A stretch of DNA of 35,725 bases from Nemertoderma westbladi (GCA_032718475.1 JAUCBJ010006421.1:1-35725); one strand, 5' to 3'. Positions 10,830 through 20,229 are shown, counted from the stretch's first letter. Notes: a model not told the origin generated them from the letters alone. A program made the numbers and translations.

Positions 10830-10954
10830 TCAATGTTTGCTCTTCCATCTCATCAGATAGTCCTTCGTTGATGACCTCCCTTGTTCCACAAGGAAGTCGA
10901 TATCAGCTTGTTCTAAGTCAAAGTCTGCGGTATTGATATAATCTGTCGGGATAC
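10830..10954 (-). CDS. Host gene, terminal coding exon
   Basis: Minus-strand exon of 125 nt. The acceptor reads ATTTTCTCTAG before 10954. The first two bases complete a glycine codon carried over from the exon ending at 11668, and 40 codons then run to TGA (10832-10830). The peptide begins IPTDYINTADFDLEQ and ends MRWKSKH. It is acidic in its first half, resembling the helix after an EF-hand, but has no complete calcium loop. The matching phase (1 out, 1 in) and the AG/GT borders are the reasons for calling it an exon. I do not recognise the protein family beyond EF-hand context. Confidence 0.65.
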
Positions 10955-11115
10955 CTAGAGAAAATATTAATTTAGTTCCGAGAGTATTTTTAGGTACTCA
11001 CGTTGATACTAGTAGCGCCTACCACGTGTACCGTTAGCCATCGTGTAGGCCTAGGGAATAAACTACTGTGGTAAAGGACAATTGGGATCGAATCTAATAT
11101 CAGAAATATCAGAAA

Positions 11116-11570
11116 TTTTGTGAATCCTATTTCCAGTTCCATTTAATTGTTTAGAGGTTAAATTTAGACCAACTACAGGCATGCTTTTGGCCAAGTAATG
11201 CAAATATGTAGCGTCTCACGACATGTGGGGCGTTTTCTCTTGCTGTTGAAAAACGGCATATCGTCGGCTCCTTTAGTAATGGCCTTTTTCCTTTAAGTAA
11301 TGGCCTTTTGCCTTTAGTAAATTTCCTTTACATGATTTCACACAAATGCAATTTTACACCAAAAAAATTGCCGAACACAGCTAGCTAGATTTTTGCACAA
11401 AAATTACATCCGGCTTTAATATTTCAGAAGAAAGTGGAGGACATTGTCAGGAATCCGCTGCATGAATACCCTTTTACCAAATGCCCTTTTATGCCTTTTT
11501 ACAGTGCTGTAAGTTTTGTGAATCCTATTTCCTTTTAATTTTGCCTTTTTACCGACGATATGACCTTTTG
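11116..11570. repeat. Intronic CTTT/TAATGGCC repeat block with 11-bp inverted ends
   Basis: CATATCGTCGG (11257-11267) is inverted at 11552-11562 (CCGACGATATG). Between them are repeated CCTTTAGTAATGGCCTTTT-like words. A 19-bp direct repeat, TTTTGTGAATCCTATTTCC, occurs at 11116-11134 and 11514-11532. The block lies in the last intron of the host gene and looks like a small decayed foldback element. Confidence 0.55.
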
Positions 11571-11667
11571 GTTGTTAAACCGATGCAATATTGTAGGTGC
11601 TCCAACTTTACAATGGGAATAAATAAAATGTTAATACATTGAAATAATTAAATTATATTTGAATTAC

Positions 11668-11812
11668 CTATGGTACGCTCTACATCTGAGGGTTTAGAAG
11701 TGCCCATCTGTCTACTTCGTGACATCGTATCCCAAATAGAACTGATGAAGCTTCGAAATGAATCGATTTCGTGACGTTTTCCACCATAGTAGTTTAGGGA
11801 CACCAACAAACC
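11668..11812 (-). CDS. Host gene, penultimate coding exon
   Basis: Minus-strand exon of 145 nt. The acceptor CGTTACTTTTCAG precedes 11812, and the donor ATAG|GTAATT follows 11668. It has 48 open codons plus one base (phase 0 in, phase 1 out), starting GLLVSLNYYGG and ending SDVERTI. It joins in phase both to the EF-hand exon at 20230 upstream and to the terminal exon at 10954 downstream. The peptide has no motif I can name. The acceptor lies only about 145 bp from the 3' LTR of the BEL/Pao element occupying the upstream intron. Confidence 0.65.
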
Positions 11813-11956
11813 CTGAAAAGTAACGATCGCATTTTACCACATATAATATAAATTAATGTAATCAAAATAGAAAGCATTAGGAAAATAACAAAAAAAGTAA
11901 TTGTTAAGGAATAGTTGGATAAATTGTTGAGCAAGTAAGTGTAAGTATTCAAGATG

Positions 11957-11961
11957 ATCAT
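11957..11961. repeat. Target-site duplication of BEL/Pao element A (left)
   Basis: ATCAT here is repeated at 19934-19938, directly abutting the two LTR ends. Five base pairs is usual for BEL/Pao integration. Confidence 0.85.
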
Positions 11962-12590
11962 TGTGAAGGGATCGGAGATCCCGACCGGGTTAGAAATGTA
12001 CGCGTCACCGTTCTGCTGGGCAGTCGTGCTACTTGCTTTGGCCGAAGGCCGTTGGGGAAAACAATAAGAGTTTGTGTTGTTTCTCAATATTGATTAACAT
12101 AGACGATAATAGCACGTCAGTAATGATACAGATACAATAGTAGAAAATACAGATTAAATGCTGTTGATGGCGGTGACGGTCATTAACTATGACCGGTCTG
12201 CACTGACTGAATAACTCAACTGACCGGTAAATCAGTAATGTAGGATAATATATGGTTAACATACATTGATATTGATTTCACCTCTTACTGTACTTTGGCC
12301 CTCTGTACCCAATGGATGCTTTCCTGTCCCTAATCACGTGCTTCCCTCCCCACTATTGGCTAATATACTAATTGTCACTTTGGCACTGCTAGCCTCTACT
12401 AGCTGTGTTCCCTCCGAGGTGGTTTGACCTCTCACCTTTCTCTGTGGATTTGGGGCTTGTGTCCCCCCCCCCCCCAATGTTGGTTTCGATACGAGATTAA
12501 TATTGGTAATCTCGTATCCCCAACATATTGCTAAAATGCCACTGGTCCCATTTTCTGGTGGGTAATGAAGTGGAATTGAATCCGCTTACA
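11962..12590 (-). repeat. 3' LTR of element A
   Basis: 629 bp, TGTGAAGG...TCCGCTTACA. It aligns over its whole length with 19271-19933. It lacks a 25-bp segment present in the other LTR after TTTGGCACT, and it has a shorter C run (12463-12475). Confidence 0.9.
12488..12518. other. Perfect 12-bp-stem hairpin in the 3' LTR
   Basis: GATACGAGATTA, a 7-nt loop, then TAATCTCGTATC. It is identical in the other LTR and placed beside the poly(C) run. Confidence 0.8.
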
Positions 12591-12600
12591 CTCCCTCCCC
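12591..12600 (-). other. Polypurine tract of element A
   Basis: On the minus strand GGGGAGGGAG lies immediately before the TGTAAGC start of the 3' LTR, where plus-strand priming is expected in LTR elements. Confidence 0.75.
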
Positions 12601-13437
12601 ATGCTATCTTCCCGGTGAGAAGATAGCATCAACCTTAAGTGCGCTTCAATTCCGCTGGAACCCAATCTACTATCGGGTGTGGGGTGGAGTTCTTTTCTCG
12701 GGGTCGGCTTTCCAGACCGCCCCCCCCCCCCCTGGGTATGTTATTACTACCCCTCCTTGGTGCAATCGCCAGCTATGCTGCACCAAGGTATCTGACGTCT
12801 CTGTTATCATGCCCTCTCTTCACACAATTTTCAAGAGCCGCTCTTTGATCTTACTCTCGGACCTTTTCGTCCCTTGCTCTCTTTCTCGCGGACCTCGCTG
12901 TCCCTTACTCTCTCTCTCTCACTGCTCGCTCCCCACACTTGAATTGCACTCCTCTCGCTTCCTCACGTGTCCACACCTCCTCTCCATACTTCCCTCATAC
13001 TCAACCCATTTTGATTCTCCGTCCCCTCCTGTCAGGTTCCCACATTCTCATCAGTGCGGCCGCACTTGAGAAATGGGATCCGTCTAATGTCTCGTCCTCA
13101 TGTCATAGTCAATAGGTCCCCAATCCCAGTAGCTAATTGGAAAAAGGTTATATATGACTATTGTACTTACTTTGATTATATTCATTGTAATTATATTGAT
13201 TATTTACATATGTACATACTAATTGCACTTAATTATTTTGCACTTAGGAGTTCGTTTTATTCCCAGGTGTGGTTCCTTCTAGGCACGCCCACATCTCCCT
13301 CTCTGAGTTCTAGTTCGCTCCCCCCCGTCTTCGGGAACCATCTTAGTTATTTCCCCCTGTCATCGTCTTGTCTGGGCCGCTTTCTTCCCTCTGGCTTGTC
13401 CTCTCTGTGACTCCTCATTCTCGCTGTTACCGCCTTG
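12601..13437 (-). other. Non-coding 3' region of element A
   Basis: There is no supported coding sequence between the last open region and the polypurine tract. A small hairpin (GATGCTATCTTC/GAAGATAGCATC pattern near 12600-12630), a C run at about 12719-12731 and CT-rich sequence are the only features. A reverse transcriptase or integrase would have been expected in this part of the element. Confidence 0.6.
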
Positions 13438-14690
13438 CTAATTCCCGTGGTCGATTCTTTGGGCGCTGGTGTTATCAACTCCCGGTAACACTTTGCAGGT
13501 GGCCCTTCTGAATGCCCCTCCTGCTTCCCCCTGGTAGCATCCTACAAGATCATTTTCATCGTTTGCGGCACATGCTCCGCCAGAAAATCCCTGAACTCGC
13601 CTCTGTTTCTGGCGTCCACCTGTCCAAGTACCTCTGCGTGTTGATGACTCCTCCATACGATGCCGTTGTCGCTACCTCTTGGTATGTGAATGGCAGTCTC
13701 CTCTTGATAAACTCCAGATGGGCTTCCGGATTGATGTTAAAGAAACCCCACCGGAACTCCTGGGCCTTCATCCTCTGTCGCGTCATAACACCGACGTCGG
13801 CCCACTCCTCGAAGATCTTAAACTTCTCCTCATCGTCCATCCAGTCGCACTGGCGTCCATAGTGCCCTCGGAAGTTACACTTTGAGCAGCAGTTATGCAG
13901 CCTCAGACATGCTCCCATTCTATGGGTCGACTTGCGGCAGTAGAGCAACTCGTCCCCTCACTGACCCCCTGTAGGTCCTCTTATCCTTCGCCACACTCTC
14001 CTTGCCAATTCCAACTCTCTAGGAATTGATTCTCCCTCCTCCACCACCCTAAAATCGGGTCTTTCGGTCGCCTTCTTTATTTCATCATGGTCCCCTGGCA
14101 GAAAAATGCCACCCTTCATCTTGTCGTCACCTGGTGGTAGAATGAAAAGAAATCGAAAGAATAGATAAAACAGAATGGTTAATAGTAATCCTATCCCTTT
14201 CCACCCTGTCTTCTTATTTGACCTTCCCCTTTTCGGTATGCCTCTCAACCGGACTGGCATCTCCTCCGGACACTTCTCCGGACATATCGCCGTCCACTCT
14301 TCTCCATCCTCAAAACGATAGTTGCCAGGAACATCCTTGATCCATCCCATCGTCTCTAAGTCTTCCGCGTCAAATCCATTCTCCTCCGCCCACTCTCTTG
14401 CTGTAGCTTCCCTTCCTAATTCATCTACCGGCGGTATTTCTCTGGAACTATCCTCTATCCTTTCACCACGCTCCACTATGCGTGGTTCCAGATCCATACC
14501 CAACTCCTGGTATCCTTCCCCAGGCCGCTTCTCACATGGGACCTCCCCATCGCCCGTCTCTGGTTTCTCCTCTACGTTCTCAACAGTGCCTGATAGCATG
14601 CACCCTGATGTCTCCGACACCCTGAATGGAATCTTCGTTTTAATTAGGCCGCTAAGCGCCCATCCGAACGGCGTGAGAATCGCCGTCGGA
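13438..14690 (-). pseudogene. Post-protease open region of element A, unknown function (TM-like segment plus CCHC knuckle)
   Basis: The frame picks up after a frameshift in the protease linker (TPFGWALSG...IPFRV, near 14690-14625), then runs open to 13556 with a single in-frame TGA at 13960-13958. A further shift leads to a short frame ending at 13438. What is visible: an acidic region; a 21-residue hydrophobic stretch (GIGLLLTILFYLFFRFLFIL, about 14197-14135) that could span a membrane; then after the stop a CCHC knuckle, CSKCNFRGHYGRQC (about 13888-13847); and a WGFFNINPE-containing acidic tail. The region stands where reverse transcriptase normally follows protease, but has none of its motifs. 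I do not recognise it. It may be a captured or duplicated sequence or a decayed envelope-like part. Confidence 0.6.
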
Positions 14691-15584
14691 TCCCGCTGTC
14701 TGATCTCCGAATATGGTCCGCACTCTCTCGTGGGCTGTCGGACAATCCATTCCGACTATGATGGATACCTTCGAGACGTCCACTTCCGGTATTAAGAAAT
14801 CGATATCATCCAGGAACCGGTATTGCTCGACCTCGAACCTGGTGGGTCGCCTGGCGTTTATATTAATCGATTCTATTATCGGAATGGGGTCGATGGTCGC
14901 CCCATAATCACATCCTGGTGCTATTGCTGATATCTCGCACTGTCCCGTTCTCATCTCCAGGACCTCATCCTTGCTCGAGATAGTAGTTACTGCCATCCTA
15001 CTCAGCCTCGTCTGTAACCCTATCTCCTCGGCCACCCAATTATCCACCAGTGTGAAGGCTGCTCCGCTGTCGACCAGCATCAATGTCGTGACTGATCGGC
15101 CGCCCTTTCCTGTTATCCTCACTGGTACTACCCCGAGTAGTACTTTCCTCTTTCTCCTTGCTCCCATCATGCTCATAGCCATAGTTTGGCCTCCAGTCTC
15201 ATCATATTCTATCGGTGTTTCTCTACACTCTCCGAATCTGTGTCCCTCTACCACGCATCGATGACATAGTCCGTTTGTATCTGCGTAGGCTACCCGATCT
15301 TGTTTAGGGAAGGCTTGCCAATGCTTACAACTCATGGTCTTATGGGTTCCATCCCTATGCAATTGACATTCGTATCCCGGATTGTAGCATTCCTTATATA
15401 GCCCTTCACGTATCGTGCGTAGGTTCATATCTACCAGTTTAGTGTTTTGGTTATTTGGACTCGGCCTACTGGGTGTGTTGGGATTATATTTGTTCATGTT
15501 TTTATTTTGTTTCTGTCCCTGCCACGGTGTGGCCCTACTCCCAGCTATCTGTGGACTTGTAGTCCTCTGTGTGGCCGCATGTGG
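14652..15584 (-). pseudogene. BEL/Pao CCHC knuckle and aspartic protease, element A
   Basis: The open frame runs from the RTE junction to a TAG at 14652. A classic CCHC knuckle (CHRCVVEGHRFGEC) lies about 120 codons in. After a basic linker comes MLVDSGAAFTLVD, with the catalytic Asp codon at about 15071-15069 followed by Ser-Gly as in retroviral-type aspartic proteases. The later part (IDFLIPEVDVSK, IIVGMD) fits the folded C-terminal half of BEL-type proteases. The knuckle immediately before the protease is normal BEL gag-pol order. The frame is fused at its 5' side to RTE 3' sequence, and a frameshift at its 3' end separates it from the linker that follows. Confidence 0.8.
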
Positions 15585-16640
15585 TACTACTACTACTACT
15601 AGGATCGGCATGCTGCATTGCAGCTGCATTTTTAAGAATGCTGTGCCGGCTTGTCAACAAAATTGCACCGCCACAACTCCCTATCACCCATGACATTTGC
15701 TAGATCATCCGCATCTTTAAAGCCAGTGTCCTTTAAGATGCGTCTCAAGAAAGTCATGGGCTGTCCACCATGCTTATTTACTCCATGAGGCTGCCAAAGT
15801 ACAAGATTATGCACTGGCTGGTCCTCACAGCGAAAGCAATGTCCTGCAAAGCGGAGGCGATTTTGTTCTAGTGTCAAGCTTGGGGGAACCAATGAGACAC
15901 CTCCAATGTTACATAGTGTCTGGTTGGAGATGTGTGCATTGTACTTGACACAATGAACCCGGCGTAGCATTCTTGTGAATGTGCCATCCAGAGATTTGGT
16001 GTCCTCAGTAGTTAGAGCCCAGCATGGACTCCCGTAGAGGAGTACTGGAACTACTGCTGCTCTAAATAATCGGACCTTAAGTTTCCGATTAATTCTCGGT
16101 GACTTCCAAATCCTGGAAAGCCTATTCAAGGCTGCCCATTGCCTTTCCCTTACGTATTCGAAGGTCCTCACCTGACTTCTGGATCCATGATCCCAGGTAA
16201 CAGAAGTCGTCCACATGCTCAAGCATACCATCCTTTGAGCTTATGCTCATCCGATCAGAGACTTGCTGAGGACTTTCAAAGTTAACTGTCAGAATTTTGG
16301 TCTTTCTGGAGTTAATAAAAAGACCAACACTAGAAGCAGCATGTTCTAATGAGCTGAGGAGCCGTTGGGCTCCCTCTAATGATTCTGAGAGTACTCCTAA
16401 GTCATCAGCAAAGTCTAGATCAGTTAGGTACTTGGCAGGATTTCCTCGACTTCTGGAGCCAGTAGGTGGAGTTATCATCACCCCATCATCATTATAATGA
16501 TCTAAGGACATGCGTAGAACATAGTCAACCACAATAATGAACAAGAATGGTGCAAGTGTGTCTCCTTGGAGGATGCCCCATAACACTTCAAATGGTTCTG
16601 TGTCACCGTCAACAGTAGACACAAATGTCATTTGCGACAG
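15585..16640 (-). mobile_element. RTE-type non-LTR retrotransposon fragment, copy 1, inserted in element A
   Basis: A 5'-truncated fragment begins near 16640 (junction uncertain by about 25 bp) and ends at 15585 in a (TAG)n tail, the short-repeat 3' end known for RTE elements. It encodes the second half of a reverse transcriptase: GILQGDTLAPFLF, then FADD (catalytic block), NSRKTKIL, and the RTE C-terminal region (VLLYGSPCWALT, RFAGHCFR, GGQPMTFL). A frameshift near 16135 splits it. The endonuclease and the first reverse-transcriptase blocks are missing. It is nearly the same as 26192-27181 in opposite genomic orientation, but in the same sense relative to its host BEL element. Confidence 0.85.
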
Positions 16641-17470
16641 TAGCGACAGTCTCACTCTCGGGAATGCATCTGTCGGATTATGTTCGGGTTTAGGCCTGTT
16701 GTATTCAGCTTTCGGCGCCTTCCCCAAACTATCCTCGCTGTAGACTGGGTCTGTAATCAACTCCGCCTCATAGTTAAAGAAGTTCGACATCTCTTCTAGG
16801 CCTGGTTCCGCACCTTTCTTCTCCCGGGTGGAGAAGGCGATCTTCCTCCATTTATTTCTTAGCCAGATTGGCAGTGCCTGCGCTATCGTGGTGATGTTGT
16901 TCATAGGGCACATCCAAGGTTTTCAGCACAATCAGCGCCTTTTCGACTTTATTCGCAAAAGTCTTTATACTGACAGGGTTGTCCTGTAGGCCACCTGATG
17001 TTATTCCCCTCAAGGTCTGCCAGATGATCTTGGCAGGGTGTCCGTATTCCCTGTCTAGGGCCCGCCATGCAGGCGTGAATCCACCCTCGATACCTTGATA
17101 CTGCCTTACGATATCGTACGCTGGGCCCCCTGTGTAAACTTGTAAATATTTTAGGCACTCCGAGGTATTTTTCCGGTCTGCTTCCATCGAATTTAAACGG
17201 CTCCACTGGTGGCAGCTCGATCCTGGTCTTAAGCGCATCAATGAGTGTTGCAATTCCCATCGCCTGTGCTTCCAATGGGTTCGATGGATGCTGTACAGAC
17301 TCTCCTGTTGTTGGGTGCGGTTCGCCCGTCGGGCCTGTCGACCTCTTCTGTGTTGGATATATCATTGGGGGTAACGGTCCCCTCCATATCTCCATATCAC
17401 ACGATCTATTCTGGTCCGAGGGGTTCGGAGTTTTTGTTCCCGGTTGAGTGTATTGTTGGTAATGTTGTAA

Positions 17471-17472
<2 letters not shown>

Positions 17473-17503
<31 letters not shown>
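17473..17503. repeat. 31-bp poly(C) run inside gag
   Basis: Pure C run, the longest homopolymer in the window. On the coding (minus) strand it gives polyglycine and is a likely source of frame errors. Confidence 0.9.
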
Positions 17504-17504
17504 A

Positions 17505-17866
17505 CCGGTGAAATATTTGGTATTGGGGTTGATGTTACCATGTTAGGGCCCAGACACCTATCGGCAATAACTCCCCCCCTCCCCTGGGTATATGTTATAT
17601 CCCTGCATATTATAGTCATACTGGTGTGCAGGTAACAGTATAGGCCTATCCACTTCTTGCCTACCTACCGGTATGTATGCCGCGACTTCCGGATCTAATC
17701 CCATTGTCAGCGCTACCCTATCGCCTACACTATCTCTTCCAGCATGGCCTATAGTATGTGCAGTAAGGCCTACAGTATCACCGTTAATAGCACCGTTATC
17801 AATGATATTGTTATCTAAATTATTTAAATTATTTAATAAATATATATAATATTATAATAATTTAAA
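17505..17866 (-). other. Gag linker of element A with an AT-rich patch
   Basis: This sequence lies between the polyglycine patch and the Asn-rich repeat. Minus-strand frames are open in pieces (for example the part upstream of 17620), but there is no recognisable domain. An AT-only patch lies at 17800-17870. Confidence 0.4.
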
Positions 17867-17912
17867 TTATTTTGTTCCAAAATTAGGGCTATTATTTGGA
17901 ATATTCTGCACA

Positions 17913-18195
17913 TTTAAATTAGAATTATTACTTGGGTTATTTTGCGCGTTTAAATTGGTGTTATTTGTATTATTTTGTACGTTTAAATTAGTATTATTTG
18001 GATTATTTTGCACATTTAAATTACTATTATTTGGATTATTTTGTACTTTTAAATTAGTATTATTTGGATTATTTTGTACTTTTAAATTAGTATTATTTGG
18101 ATTATTTTGCACATTTAAATTAGTATTATTTGGAATATTGTGCACATTTAAATTAGTATTAATTGGATTATTTTGCACATTTAAATCAGAATTAT
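17913..18195 (-). repeat. 33-bp coding minisatellite (11-residue Asn-rich repeat)
   Basis: The word TTTAAATT starts a unit at 17913, 17949, 17982, 18015, 18048, 18081, 18114, 18147 and (variant) 18180, so eight spacings, seven of them exactly 33 bp. On the minus strand each unit codes a variant of NLNVQNNPNNT. The array is part of gag in element A. Because the unit is a multiple of three, copy-number change keeps the frame. Confidence 0.9.
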
Positions 18196-19270
18196 TATTA
18201 CCGGGTAAAATATTATTTCCTGCAACAAAGGTTTGATTAGGGTTGTCTACTACGGTAATATTAATATTAATTCCTTCTAATGTATTATTATTACCCCCCC
18301 CCTCCGCCCGTACGGTTACACCAGTCCTGGGTCTGTCGTCCGGTGCCTGTAAGTGGGGTATTAACAAACGTTTCCATTACTTCTGGCTCCTCATAAATAC
18401 TACCCGAACCAGCCTCACTCTCGGATAATCCCAACTTTGCCAGTTCTAACTGGCGCTTTTGCTTTGCCTGGTATTTGCATAAGTCCCCTCGACCGGGTAT
18501 GCCTATCATCCCGCCTACATCTGCACGCCCTCTCTCTCTCTCTATCCTTCCTTATACTTTGGTCGGCCAACTCTGCCTCTCTCGCAATCCTCTCAACCCT
18601 CTTCGCCTCACGCTCTTTGCGCTCGTTCGTTTCCATACATACACTACTTCAGGCTCCATTACCCCGGACTGCCACAATTCAAACAGTTCTGTGGTGACTC
18701 CCTTCGCTCTCTCACTCACCAGTTCTCCCTGTCCAAAATGGACTAAATATCGAAAATGTTTATTCGACTCACCTAGCCTCTGGTATAGTTTTGGCTGGTC
18801 TACCTTTCTCCCTTCCTTGGCCTCCTTTAGTAGATTCTTGGTGGCGTTGTAGGCTCGTCGTAGCCGATCACTCGTCCCGACGTCCTCTTTGAAGACTCCG
18901 CCTCCTCCGGCGTCATACCGGCGGCCCCACCGTCGCCATTCCGGTGGGCCATCCGTCGCCCTAGGCCTGTGGCTGGCCAGCGACTTCGGTACTCTGACCG
19001 CCGTCGTAGTCGCGTGTCGACTCGTCTCCCTCTCTCCTCAGTAGTTGACGGCCACCCTCCACTTGGGCTACCGGATCGCCCCTCGTCGGCGAATCCGGCA
19101 TGGCTGGCCGATACCGTCGCGTCGCAGCCTCACGGATCGTTTGGTTTGTGTCATCCGGGGTCCGCGGCGGAGTCCTCTCTCCCTCTGATAATCGGGGCTC
19201 CCTGTCGCTCATCTCGATCTCGCTGTCTTGCAGTCACAGTTTTTAGTTGGCAGTCTCGGTAGTTAATGAC

Positions 19271-19933
19271 TGTGACGGGATCGGAGATCCCGACAGGGTT
19301 AGAAATGTACGCGTCACCGTTCTGCTGGGCAGTCGTGCTACTTGCTTTGGCCGAAGGCCGTTGGGGAAAACAATAAGAGTTTGTGTTGTTTCTCAATATT
19401 GATTAACATAGACGATAATAGCACGTCAGTAATGATAGAGTTACAATAGCAGAAAATACAGATTAAATGCTGTTGATGGCAGTGATGGTCATTAACTATG
19501 ACCAGTCTGCACTGACTGAATAACTCAACTGACCAGTAAATCAGTAATGTAGGATAATATATGGTTAACACACATTGATATTGATTTCACCTCTTACTGT
19601 ACTTTGGCCCTCTGTACCCAATGGATGCTCTCCTGTCCCTAATCACGTGCTTCCCTCCCCACTATTGGCTAATATACTAATTGTCACTTTGGCACTCCCT
19701 GTGAGTGTTTCCCCCCGCTGCTAGCCTCTACTAGCTGTGTTCCCTCCGAGGTGGATTGACATCTCACCTTTCTCTGTGGCTTTGGGGCTTGTGTCGCCCC
19801 CCCCCCCCCCCCCCCCCAAATGTTGGTTATGATACGAGATTAATATTGGTAATCTCGTATCCCCAACATATTGCTAAAATGCCACTGGTCCCATTTTCTG
19901 GTGGGTAATGAAGTGGAATTGAATCCGCTTACA
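19271..19933 (-). repeat. 5' LTR of element A
   Basis: 663 bp, TGTGACGG...CCGCTTACA. It is the partner of 11962-12590. It contains a 21-bp C run (19797-19817) and the same 31-nt hairpin at 19831-19861. I could not see a convincing tRNA primer-binding site (no TGG at the expected place after the LTR on the minus strand). Confidence 0.9.
19831..19861. other. Perfect 12-bp-stem hairpin in the 5' LTR
   Basis: Identical in sequence to 12488-12518, although neighbouring bases differ between the LTRs. Confidence 0.8.
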
Positions 19934-19938
19934 ATCAT
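19934..19938. repeat. Target-site duplication of element A (right)
   Basis: ATCAT, matching 11957-11961. Confidence 0.85.
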
Positions 19939-20229
19939 CAATTGTGATAACAAAATGAGAAAGTTTCAAATTTTAATGAGTTTAAAATTATTCAAAAATG
20001 TAGGTCTGGAACAAACTTAGGCTACGTGATTTCCGTGATGGAAATTCGGTAACTAGTAGGCTTACTTATTCTCCGAATAAATACTTTGCCACCCGTGCCG
20101 TGGGACGGCACCAGGGAATGATCCCCTACCCCCCACCCCCCCCCCCTCCTCCTCCCCATTGCCGCCCTTCCTGATAAAATATTCAGTACTGTAGAACCTA
20201 ATTTTTTTAGATTTTCCTCAATATTTTAC

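Larger units (their letters stand above)
16641..19212 (-). pseudogene. BEL/Pao gag region, element A
   Basis: Translation probably starts at ATG 19212, only 58 bp after the 5' LTR (MSDREPRLSEGERTPP...). Several frames continue in order. A stretch near 18850-18640 reads NLLKEAKEGRKVDQP. An E/R-rich coiled-coil follows (about 18636-18510). An Asn-rich segment with an 11-residue repeat is at 18370-17870, and a polyglycine patch is encoded by the C run at 17473-17503. Then come PFKFDGSRPEKYL and LQVYTGGPAYDIV...WRALDREYGHPAK (about 17230-17020), and LPIWLRNKWRK...DPVYSEDSLG (about 16870-16720). The last blocks match the order seen in the retrotransposon gag domain of BEL/Pao elements. At least four frameshifts make it non-functional as it stands. 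Confidence 0.75.
11962..19933 (-). mobile_element. BEL/Pao-type LTR retrotransposon A, complete LTR to LTR, internally defective
   Basis: Two near-identical LTRs (11962-12590 and 19271-19933) begin with TG and end with CA, and are flanked by ATCAT duplications. The polypurine tract GGGGAGGGAG next to the left LTR fixes the sense as minus. Reading on the minus strand there is a 5' LTR, a gag start 58 bp later, a coiled-coil and Asn-rich gag, an RTE insertion, a CCHC knuckle and aspartic protease, an extra open region, the tract and the 3' LTR. No BEL reverse transcriptase, RNase H or integrase was found anywhere between the LTRs. By eye the LTRs differ at about 16 positions in some 620 aligned bases plus a 25-bp indel and poly(C) length. 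It sits in sense orientation in the intron of the EF-hand gene. Confidence 0.88.

Noticed and set aside
11794-12262. Open frames on the minus strand inside the LTRs (and their twins at 19151-19571)
   Set aside because: They repeat only because the LTRs repeat. They cross LTR boundaries, differ after the boundary, and show no domain.
12639-13410. Three plus-strand open frames of 69-130 codons
   Set aside because: They are antisense to the BEL/Pao element and made of CT-rich low-complexity sequence.
14322-15264. Plus-strand open frames opposite the protease region
   Set aside because: They are shadows of the minus-strand gag-protease frames, which carry the recognisable motifs.
17913-18195. 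Regular repeat array that might suggest a CRISPR-like structure
   Set aside because: The units are contiguous with no unique spacers, are coding in gag, and the context is an animal retrotransposon.
17955-18236. Plus-strand open frame of hydrophobic repeats (FCTFKLVLFGL type)
   Set aside because: It is the complementary strand of the in-frame 33-bp gag minisatellite and no independent evidence supports it.
19213-19270. Primer-binding site of element A
   Set aside because: No TGG-starting tRNA complement was visible in the 58-bp leader on the minus strand, so none is annotated.
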